Shown in pieces: positions 5,476 through 11,188 of a stretch of 11,188 nucleotides of DNA. The stretch's first letter is position 1; each line of letters opens with the position of its first letter. The DNA is from an uncultured Halieaceae bacterium (lineage in GTDB: Bacteria; Pseudomonadota; Gammaproteobacteria; Pseudomonadales; Halieaceae), in assembly GCA_938045215.1 (NCBI GenBank), contig CALINF010000150.1, positions 1 through 11,188 on the forward strand, given 5' to 3'. The translations under genes and the position numbers were made by a program. A model generated the notes under the pieces. The model saw nothing but the letters and a program-made list of their open reading frames with translations. It ran no database searches and was not told the DNA's origin.

Positions 5476-6522
5476 GTGAGCACAGACAGTTCCATTAGAC
5501 TCAACAAATTTATCAGCGACTCGGGTCATTGTTCCCGTCGAGAGGCGGATAAGCTCATCGACAGCAATCGGGTCAAGATAAATGGCAGGCGGCCGGAGTT
5601 AGGCTCACGGGTTGAGGCAGGCGATGTAGTCACCATCGACGGACAGGAGATTCTGGGCAGTGTTCCGGACAAATCCGACCGTGTTTACCTGGCTTACAAT
5701 AAGCCGGTGGGTATTACCTGCACCACGGAGCGCAGTGTTAAAGGCAATATTGTAGATGCGATCGATCACGATGAGCGCATTTTTCCGATTGGCCGACTAG
5801 ACAAACCATCCGAGGGGCTGATTCTGCTCACCAGCGACGGCGATATAGTCAACAAGATACTGCGGGCAGAAAACGCCCACGAGAAAGAATATCTGGTTGC
5901 TGTTAACAAAAGCATTGGCTCTGATTTCGCCGGGAAGATGTCTCGGGGGATCCCGATTCTCGATACAGTAACCAAGCCGTGCAAGGTAAGCGTAGTGGGG
6001 CGCTCGGCGTTCAGAATAACGCTCACTCAGGGATTGAACCGGCAAATCCGGCGAATGTGTGAATATCTTGGCTACGAGGTTACTCAGTTGGTGCGCCTGC
6101 GCATTATGAGTGTAGAGTTGGGGAAGCTTAAACCCGGCCAGTGGCGCAATCTTAATCAGCATGAGATTGATCAGCTCAATGTGGCGATTGCCAGTTCAAA
6201 GAGTGATTCCAGCGAGCAGGCGCGGCAATCCCCCAGGAAAAAGAGGAAGCCTCGCCATCACGGCAGATCTGCCAGAAGTGATTCTGCTCAGACTCGAAAA
6301 TCATCCACAAAGCCCAAATCCGGTAAATCCGTAAGGGGAGGTGAGGGCAAAAGCGATGGCAGGCGAGCCCAATCCCGGTTGGCAAAATCATCAGCGCCAG
6401 CAAAGCCAGGAAAGGCGGGAAAACAAGGAAAAGCAGGAAGGCCAGGAAAGTCGACCAAGACCGGAAAGCCCGGCAAGAGCGGCTCCAGGAAATCGTCTCC
6501 GCCATCGAGGCGGCGCAAATGA
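5476..6522 (+). CDS. rluF: 23S rRNA pseudouridine synthase, RluF type, with long basic tail
   Basis: RluF converts U2604 of 23S rRNA to pseudouridine in E. coli; the closely related RluB acts on U2605. Residues 7-55 form an S4 RNA-binding domain (IRLNKFISDSG, CSRREADKLI, RVKING). The catalytic domain follows: YNKPVGI (74-80), GRLDKPSEGL (106-115) with catalytic Asp109, KEYLV (137-141), GVPIL-like GIPIL (158-162), and QGLNRQIRRMCEYLGYEV (185-202), which strongly resembles E. coli RluF. Residues 241-348 are an extra low-complexity tail rich in Lys, Arg, Ser, Gly and Pro, ending in PGK/GKxG units. E. coli RluF is about 290 residues, so the tail accounts for the extra length and probably adds RNA affinity (inference). 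The start is GTG at 5476, with AAAGG (5463-5467) 8 nt upstream. The flavoprotein gene begins 17 nt downstream, so the two are probably co-transcribed. Confidence 0.93.
   Translation: MSTDSSIRLNKFISDSGHCSRREADKLIDSNRVKINGRRPELGSRVEAGDVVTIDGQEILGSVPDKSDRVYLAYNKPVGITCTTERSVKGNIVDAIDHDERIFPIGRLDKPSEGLILLTSDGDIVNKILRAENAHEKEYLVAVNKSIGSDFAGKMSRGIPILDTVTKPCKVSVVGRSAFRITLTQGLNRQIRRMCEYLGYEVTQLVRLRIMSVELGKLKPGQWRNLNQHEIDQLNVAIASSKSDSSEQARQSPRKKRKPRHHGRSARSDSAQTRKSSTKPKSGKSVRGGEGKSDGRRAQSRLAKSSAPAKPGKAGKQGKAGRPGKSTKTGKPGKSGSRKSSPPSRRRK
6405..6450 (+). repeat. purine-rich imperfect repeats coding the RluF tail
   Basis: GCCAGGAAAG occurs at 6405-6414 and again at 6441-6450, with related GGAAAR units between and after. 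The plus strand is strongly purine-biased here and codes Gly-Lys-rich tripeptides. The pattern suggests the tail grew by slippage or small duplications; tail length probably varies among relatives. Confidence 0.5.
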
Positions 6523-6539
6523 GCGCAAGCTGAACGTCG

Positions 6540-7766
6540 ATGTCTGATCATCAGCAACACTACGATGTCATTGTGCTGGGCGCGGGTGCGTCCGGTCTAC
6601 TTTGTGCGTCTGTGGCAGCGCGCCGTGGACTCTCGGTGCTGGTGCTGGAGAAGGCGAATAAGGTTGGTAAGAAAATTCTCATGTCAGGAGGCGGCCGTTG
6701 TAACTTCACCAACTATGTAGTGGAGGCAGAGCATTTCATTTCTGGTAACCCTCACTTTTGCAAATCGGCTTTGAGTCAATACACCCAGTGGGATTTTATT
6801 GCCATGGTGGATCGTTACGGTATTGAGTATGAAGAGCGCAAACATGGCCAGTTATTCTGCGTGAATTCAGCCAGAGATATCCTCGATATGCTACTCAAGG
6901 AGTGCGAGTCGGGTGGGGTAGTTGTTCGTTCCAGTTGCACGGTGGAGCGAGTAGAGGTGACAGGGGGAGTGGACGGGAGAAACACTTATACCGTTGCAGC
7001 AAAACTTGCGCAGGAGCGGTTGAACTTGACTTGCCAGTCTCTGGTGGTGGCCACCGGTGCGCTCTCGATTCCTACGCTCGGTGGTAGTGGCTTCGGGTAT
7101 GAACTGGCCAGCCAATTCTCCATACCCATGAAAGAGCGACGTGCGGGGCTTGTGCCCTTTATGTTCAGTGATGCTATGAAGCCGGTTTGTGAGCGCCTGT
7201 CCGGGCTTGCCGTTGAGGTAGAGATAGCGTGCGGAGCTAAGACTTTTCACGAAAACATACTGTTCACCCATCGCGGCATTAGCGGCCCTGCTGCGCTGCA
7301 GATATCCAATTATTGGCACCCAGGGCAAGAGTTAGAGATTGACCTGTTGCCTGGGCTCGATGCTGTGGCCTGGTTGCTGCAGCAGAAGCAGGACCACGGC
7401 AAGAGCCTGTTCAAGAATCGTCTGCAGCAGGTGCTGGCAAAGAGTTTGGTATCGGAGTTGCAGTCCTTATGGGTATTAGAGATAGCCGAGATTCCGCTGG
7501 CCCAGTGCAGCGACCAGCGACTGGAGGAGGTTGGTCGGTTGCTGAACGGCTGGCGTGTCAAACCCTCGGCAACCGAGGGTTATAGAACCGCGGAGGTGAC
7601 ACTCGGTGGTGTTGATACCGATGCAATTAGTTCCAAAACCATGGAAGCCAAGCATCAGCCCGGGTTATTTCTTATAGGAGAGGTCGTAGATGTCAGTGGC
7701 CACCTGGGCGGATTCAATTTCCAGTGGGCGTGGTCCTCGGGTTATGTGGCTGGAATGAATTGCTAG
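6540..7766 (+). CDS. NAD(P)/FAD-dependent oxidoreductase, BaiN/YhiN (HI0933) family
   Basis: This 408-residue flavoprotein has the normal length of the HI0933/YhiN family (E. coli YhiN is 400 residues). The N-terminal FAD-binding fold is clear: VIVLGAGASGL (10-20) with Gly14, Gly16 and Gly19, and Glu37 ending the second strand for the ribose contact. The family hallmark GGGRCNFTN is at 50-58. A second cofactor-associated segment, LVVATGALSIPTLGGSG, lies near 166-182. The C-terminus carries the typical AEVTLGGVD, TMEAK, GLFLIGEVVDVSGHLGGFNFQWAWSSG series. The biological substrate of most members is unknown. BaiN of gut clostridia acts in bile-acid dehydroxylation, which need not apply here. 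The ATG at 6540 lacks a clear Shine-Dalgarno sequence; with only 17 nt from the rluF stop, translation may be coupled. The protein is cytoplasmic, with no signal peptide. Confidence 0.93.
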   Translation: MSDHQQHYDVIVLGAGASGLLCASVAARRGLSVLVLEKANKVGKKILMSGGGRCNFTNYVVEAEHFISGNPHFCKSALSQYTQWDFIAMVDRYGIEYEERKHGQLFCVNSARDILDMLLKECESGGVVVRSSCTVERVEVTGGVDGRNTYTVAAKLAQERLNLTCQSLVVATGALSIPTLGGSGFGYELASQFSIPMKERRAGLVPFMFSDAMKPVCERLSGLAVEVEIACGAKTFHENILFTHRGISGPAALQISNYWHPGQELEIDLLPGLDAVAWLLQQKQDHGKSLFKNRLQQVLAKSLVSELQSLWVLEIAEIPLAQCSDQRLEEVGRLLNGWRVKPSATEGYRTAEVTLGGVDTDAISSKTMEAKHQPGLFLIGEVVDVSGHLGGFNFQWAWSSGYVAGMNC

Positions 7767-7877
7767 ATCGGTCCAGTAGTAGATAGAGCAGTAGATAAAA
7801 TACAAGCGCCCCTGAGGTTAACTTCCGCTTTGAACATCCAGCTCTTCCCGGGAGCGTCATGCTTTGCGTAAACAGAC
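7767..7877. other. convergent gap between the flavoprotein and AsmA genes
   Basis: These 111 bp separate two converging genes. AGTAGATA occurs twice (7778-7785 and 7790-7797) in a 12-bp tandem spacing. No strong hairpin followed by a T-run is seen on either strand, so transcripts probably end by another mechanism or overlap. Confidence 0.4.
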
Positions 7878-9926
7878 TCAGCAACCTGGAAGCGACTCAA
7901 GCTCTTGTGTGCGAGGTCCAATCGGTAGCCCGCAAATATCAGCGCCATCTCGGGGTAGCTCCCTCTGGAAAATACGCTTGAGGGGGGTGGTGACAGGGCT
8001 GATGACGAAATTCACCGCAGTAGTACCCAGAGTGAGCGCGCCACCTTTCATGCTCACGCGAAAGTCATCGAATTCGCCTTTTACCTTCAAAGGGGTTCCC
8101 AAACCGAAAAATTCAGCTTTTTTCGCCCTGGGCGTGGCGACCATATTGAAATTTCCAGCGGCAAAGCTCACCTTGCCTGCGCCGCAAATCCGAATTCTTG
8201 AGGTGTCCACAGCCAATTGTTCTGCGGTCATGATGCCATTGTCGAGTCGAAAGCGGCTGATCACACAGTTCACTTCCGAGGCCTTTTTGCCCTTGCTGGC
8301 CGAAGAGACCACCGATGACAATAGATTAACTGCCCATAGATCAACGAGACCCGATTGCAGGCCTGTTGGCTTTGCAGAAACATCAAAGTAGCCGTTGGCA
8401 CCAGCCATGAGGTTGGTATTGCTGGCTGTCGAACTGACGTCCAGGTCCACGCTGAGTATGCCGCCCACCTCACTGGCAGGGTCGGATAAGCGGCTCAGAA
8501 CACCAAAATCGAAGTTGTCGATCTTTACTTGTAATGAAGCTTTCGATGCGACTTTGCCCGGCTTCAGGGAAGCATTCACCAGCAGTGATGCTTGGGGTAG
8601 CTGTAACTGCAATGGGGCTAGTGCTATGCGGCCGTCTTTCAAGCTGGCGGTAACATCTGCGCTGCCAAGGAAGTCTTCTCCCGAACGCACTTCGCCCACC
8701 TTCACTGAGAGTTCAATATCGGCGCGTTGCAGTGCCTCTGCACTCAATAGCTTCTCACGCCGCACAGGACTTTCCTCTTCCGCATCACCGGCGGTCTGGG
8801 GTTCGGAAGTGCTGTCGGCTGCGTCAGGTTCTGACGCGTCATCATCGGCGGTATCGGCTGTCCAGTCGCCAGTATCAAAGTCTCGTAGCTGAATCTTCTG
8901 CGCTGTCAGGTTGATGCGCGCCAGCGGATGGGCGTTGCGACGATCAATCACCGCGCTACCTACCAGTTTACTGTCTTGTACGATTGCCTCTAGCGTAGAT
9001 AACTCCAGTCTGGCAGGCGTGACCTCCAGATCGGCAGTGAGCTGGTAGTTCTGGACAGGCGGTAAATCCAGGCGCGTAAGATCATCCAGGCTGCTGAGAT
9101 CCGCGCCTTTTACCATTAGCTTCAAGCGCGAGTTACGATCTCCGCGCAGCGCTTCACTACGGGCAGTAAACACCAGTTTGGTTCCGGCGATTTCGAAATC
9201 AGCTTCTACCTCGGCGCGCGTCATGGCCAGAAACCCGGCCAGCGAGCTTGCTTTCACGTTGAGCGTGAACGCTTCGTTCAACAACTCGCCGTTCATGTCA
9301 AGCTGCATGGGTTCACCCTGTGGTGCACCACCTTCGGCTCGTGTTAGCGTAAACGCCAGGGGTTGAGCACCCGCCTCCATAAAACGCACGCGAATATCTT
9401 CCAGCAGTATCTCGTCTACTGATAGGCTGGTGGGGCGGGGCGCTTTCGCTTCATCTCCACTCGGTTCAGTCCCAGCGTCGGTTACTGTTGCGTCGTCTGT
9501 GTCGGGTAACTGATTATCGAACACCCAGTTTGTTTCACTATTGGTGGCCGTGATCAGGTCTAGCTCAATACCACTAACCCTGAACTCTCTGATAGCAATT
9601 CTTCGTTGCAGTAGGGGTAGTAGTCCAACGGTTACCCGTGCCAGGTCCATCGTAGCCATGTCGCTAGAGACTGGTTCGTCAGGAGAAAAGCCGGGCGGGT
9701 TGCTGATACGCAGCTTTTGTATCTCGAAATAGGGCCACAGTGACGTGGTTACAGTAATGTCACCATCCACCTTTACGTCGCGCCCCAGCGACTTGCTGAC
9801 AGTGGATTCAATCAGTGGCTTGTAGGCGGAAAGGTCTATCGGAATGCGCAGTAACGACACCGTCACTATTGCCGCTACAAGCAGGCCCAGAACGGTGCAA
9901 AGCAGGATGAATAGTATTCGTAGCAT
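7878..9926 (-). CDS. AsmA family envelope protein
   Basis: AsmA-family proteins are anchored in the inner membrane with a large periplasmic repeated beta region; several relatives (YhdP, TamB, YdbH) help move phospholipids toward the outer membrane. The role of AsmA proper is less settled. This 682-residue protein has one N-terminal membrane segment (about 5-26) followed by the AsmA pattern: LSAYKPLIESTVSKSLGRDVKVDG (32-55), LWPYFEIQKLRISNPPGF (63-80), ATMDLARVTVGLLPLLQRRIAI (91-112). The C-terminal domain has NCVISRFRLDNGIM (553-566), CGAGKVSF (581-588) and the ending DGADICGLPIGP (660-671). Two acidic low-complexity inserts occur at about 137-165 and 353-388, rich in Asp, Glu, Ala, Ser and Thr. 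The ATG at 9926 has CAGG about 10 nt upstream. It is transcribed alone, diverging from the ABC exporter gene. Confidence 0.93.
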   Translation of the reverse strand: MLRILFILLCTVLGLLVAAIVTVSLLRIPIDLSAYKPLIESTVSKSLGRDVKVDGDITVTTSLWPYFEIQKLRISNPPGFSPDEPVSSDMATMDLARVTVGLLPLLQRRIAIREFRVSGIELDLITATNSETNWVFDNQLPDTDDATVTDAGTEPSGDEAKAPRPTSLSVDEILLEDIRVRFMEAGAQPLAFTLTRAEGGAPQGEPMQLDMNGELLNEAFTLNVKASSLAGFLAMTRAEVEADFEIAGTKLVFTARSEALRGDRNSRLKLMVKGADLSSLDDLTRLDLPPVQNYQLTADLEVTPARLELSTLEAIVQDSKLVGSAVIDRRNAHPLARINLTAQKIQLRDFDTGDWTADTADDDASEPDAADSTSEPQTAGDAEEESPVRREKLLSAEALQRADIELSVKVGEVRSGEDFLGSADVTASLKDGRIALAPLQLQLPQASLLVNASLKPGKVASKASLQVKIDNFDFGVLSRLSDPASEVGGILSVDLDVSSTASNTNLMAGANGYFDVSAKPTGLQSGLVDLWAVNLLSSVVSSASKGKKASEVNCVISRFRLDNGIMTAEQLAVDTSRIRICGAGKVSFAAGNFNMVATPRAKKAEFFGLGTPLKVKGEFDDFRVSMKGGALTLGTTAVNFVISPVTTPLKRIFQRELPRDGADICGLPIGPRTQELESLPGC

Positions 9927-10054
9927 GATGAGTTGCCTGTTTGATCGAAGCCCGGCGGTGTCTTTTGACGCTCTCGAACACCATGTTATGACGTTTGAGC
10001 TGTTTGTTGAAGCGGGTGGTGTGGCAGGTTGCGATAGCGCCGCAGGCTGAATAT

Positions 10055-10093
10055 AAAAAATTGGCGTGTAGGCTTGTGCCTGAGTAACGCCAA
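10055..10093 (-). terminator. terminator-like hairpin on the minus strand, upstream of asmA-like gene
   Basis: TTGGCGT (10061-10067) pairs with ACGCCAA (10087-10093). Inside, AGGC (10070-10073) pairs with GCCT (10078-10081) around a TTGT loop, with a 2/5-nt internal loop between the two stems. On the minus strand the hairpin is followed directly by TTTTTT (10060-10055). On the plus strand no T-run follows. The shape fits an intrinsic terminator or attenuator for a minus-strand transcript that begins between here and the exporter gene. Confidence 0.5.
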
Positions 10094-10218
10094 TGGCTTG
10101 AAGTTAAGTACCTGGCAGCGAAGCTCGGGAACGGCAATTGGTCACACGGTAATGGGAGAGTAGGCCTCGATGGCATATACTGCATGGTCGGCGTTAGCGC
10201 GCCACCGATTTGCAACCC

Positions 10219-10223
10219 AAGGA
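10219..10223 (+). promoter_or_regulatory. ribosome binding site supporting a TTG start for the ABC exporter
   Basis: AAGGA is 5 nt before the TTG at 10229. The alternative in-frame ATG at 10184 has no Shine-Dalgarno sequence, and the residues it would add (MVGVSAPPICNPRIR) do not look like an exporter N-terminus. Confidence 0.6.
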
Positions 10224-10228
10224 TCAGA

Positions 10229-11188
10229 TTGACAGCCACCGCACGAGAGTCCAACGCTCGCTTTTTCTTTCGCTATATCCTGCATCACAAGCAGGCCTAT
10301 GGGTGGGGGATTGTGTTCATATTCCTCACCAACTGGCTGGCGGTATCGATTCCACTGTATTTGGGTGAGAGTATCGACCTGCTCAGTAGCGATGCGTTGG
10401 GGCAGCAGCAGGATGCTCTAATGCGCAGTATCGGCGCGGTTGTGCTGTTTGCTTTGCTGATGGTGGTTACCCGCACTGTATCGCGAATACTGTTTTTCAA
10501 CCCCGGACGCGCGATTGAGCGTGAACTCAAAGACGATGCCTTTGCCAAGCTGACGAAGATGCAAGCGGCGTTTTATCGGAAGCACGAGACTGGCACTTTA
10601 ATCTCCATCGTTAACAATGATATCAACGGTGTACGGGCCCTGGCGGGCATTGTGATGCTGCAGGTGTTCAATATCCTCTTCGCGCTGTCGCTGACCCCGC
10701 TGAAGATGTACCAGATATCACCCAGCCTCACGCTATATTGCATTCTTCCCGTAGTGATCACTTTTGCCATTGCCCACAAGGGCATCGCCTTTATGCGTCG
10801 CATGATGCGGTTGCGCATGGTGGAATTGCAGGAAATGTCTTCGACTACCGTAGGCTTTCTTGCGGGCATAGAGGTGATCAGGTCCAATCATATCCAGCAA
10901 TGGGCCCAGGGTGCTTTCGCCCGGGAGAACCTGAAAATCCTCGACCGCTCCCTGCGTTTGACAAAGGTGCGTACGGTGGTGCTGCCGGTTATCGCCTATA
11001 CCGATCGTTTCTTGAAGGTTTTGATACTCGTGGTCGGCGGGGGTTACCTCGTCAATCAGCAATTATCCCTGGGGGATCTCACGGCCTTGCTGTCCTACGC
11101 GGCACTGCTGGCCATGCCATTTATTTCACTGGGCATGGTGTTTTCAGCATGGCAGACAGGAATCGTCAGCCTGGAAAGCATGCGCCGA
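10229..11188 (+). CDS. ABC exporter, transmembrane half visible, cut by window edge
   Basis: The frame is open from 10088 to the right edge; with the TTG at 10229 as start, 320 residues are visible. They form the membrane domain of a type IV (ABCB/MsbA-like) ABC exporter, in which membrane and ATPase domains are fused. After a basic N-terminus come hydrophobic helices at about 25-46 (WGIVFIFLTNWLAVSIPLYL), 70-85 (AVVLFALLMVVT), 145-160, 168-185, 250-275 and 285-310. The cytoplasmic coupling segments are typical: NPGRAIERELKDDAFAKL, then FYRKHETGTLISIVNNDINGVR, and the helix with EMSSTTVGFLAGIEVIRS. The sequence ends at ESMRR, the usual join to the nucleotide-binding domain, so Walker motifs should follow beyond the window. 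Such exporters work as dimers and move lipids, peptides or drugs; the cargo cannot be told. An ATG at 10184 is an alternative, less likely start. Confidence 0.9.
   Translation, partial: MTATARESNARFFFRYILHHKQAYGWGIVFIFLTNWLAVSIPLYLGESIDLLSSDALGQQQDALMRSIGAVVLFALLMVVTRTVSRILFFNPGRAIERELKDDAFAKLTKMQAAFYRKHETGTLISIVNNDINGVRALAGIVMLQVFNILFALSLTPLKMYQISPSLTLYCILPVVITFAIAHKGIAFMRRMMRLRMVELQEMSSTTVGFLAGIEVIRSNHIQQWAQGAFARENLKILDRSLRLTKVRTVVLPVIAYTDRFLKVLILVVGGGYLVNQQLSLGDLTALLSYAALLAMPFISLGMVFSAWQTGIVSLESMRR

Larger units (their letters stand above)
9927..10228. other. 302-bp divergent intergenic region
   Basis: This gap lies between the divergently oriented asmA-like gene (minus) and the ABC exporter gene (plus), so it should hold promoters for both. 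I see no convincing sigma70 pair for either; TATACT at 10176-10181 is a weak -10 candidate on the plus strand. The clearest structure is the minus-facing hairpin plus T-run at 10055-10093. No protein-coding frame in the gap resembles a known family. Confidence 0.5.

Noticed and set aside
5239..5529. A 96-residue minus-strand frame before and into rluF
   Set aside because: It is antisense to the rluF start, crosses the promoter candidate and resembles no protein family.
6398..6490. Repeat cluster considered as a CRISPR-like or mobile repeat array
   Set aside because: The repeats are short, imperfect, in frame and code the basic RluF tail. There are no uniform spacers.
6176..6560. Long minus-strand frames opposite the RluF tail, rich in Phe, Leu and Pro
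   Set aside because: They arise because the purine-rich plus strand has few stops on its complement. Composition mirrors the repeats and no motif is present.
7763..7948. A 61-residue minus-strand frame overlapping the 3' end of the AsmA gene
   Set aside because: It shares DNA with the AsmA C-terminus, whose ADICGLP ending matches the family in the other frame. It resembles no known family and has no sign of a frameshift link.
9808..10254. A 148-residue minus-strand frame spanning the asmA start and the divergent gap
   Set aside because: It overlaps the AsmA N-terminus in another frame and shows no recognisable domain. The hairpin with a T-run lies inside it.

Overview
The window looks like chromosomal DNA of a marine-type gammaproteobacterium, with moderate GC and a full complement of cell-envelope and rRNA-modification genes. 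The secreted sulfatase, the DUF3604 protein and the AsmA-family protein would fit the Cellvibrionales/Halieaceae type. That placement rests on protein resemblance only and is an inference. I see no tRNA, rRNA, CRISPR array, transposase, integrase or plasmid function.

Left part (1-3655), all on the minus strand. Reading in the direction of transcription there is an exported type I sulfatase (3589-2015), a very strong intrinsic terminator (1961-1996), a MOSC-domain protein (1878-1351) that may be translated from a leaderless mRNA, and an exported DUF3604 protein with PHP-like metal-ligand motifs (1205 to the left edge, C-terminus cut off). The terminator and separate promoter-like sequences suggest three transcription units rather than one operon.

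Middle part (3656-7766), all on the plus strand. A 72-residue acidic protein of unknown function precedes a methyltransferase. The methyltransferase carries the double-Glu loop of protein arginine methyltransferases with the exact eukaryotic spacing but shows no recognisable THW loop. This pair is the least ordinary item in the window. A 282-bp intergenic stretch rich in inverted repeats follows. Then comes a probable operon of an RluF-type 23S rRNA pseudouridine synthase, with a long Lys/Arg-rich tail, and a BaiN/YhiN-type flavoprotein 17 nt downstream.

Right part (7767-11188). An AsmA-family envelope protein on the minus strand converges on the flavoprotein gene. A 302-bp divergent intergenic region separates it from an ABC exporter on the plus strand, whose ATP-binding half lies beyond the right edge. 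That intergenic region contains a terminator-like hairpin facing the minus strand with no annotated gene upstream of it, so a small RNA or a leader attenuator is possible.

No defence, secretion or complete biosynthetic system is assembled here. Most genes are recognisable housekeeping or envelope functions. The points that merit follow-up are the PRMT-like methyltransferase with its small partner, the DUF3604/sulfatase neighbourhood, the orphan minus-strand terminator and the predicted leaderless start.
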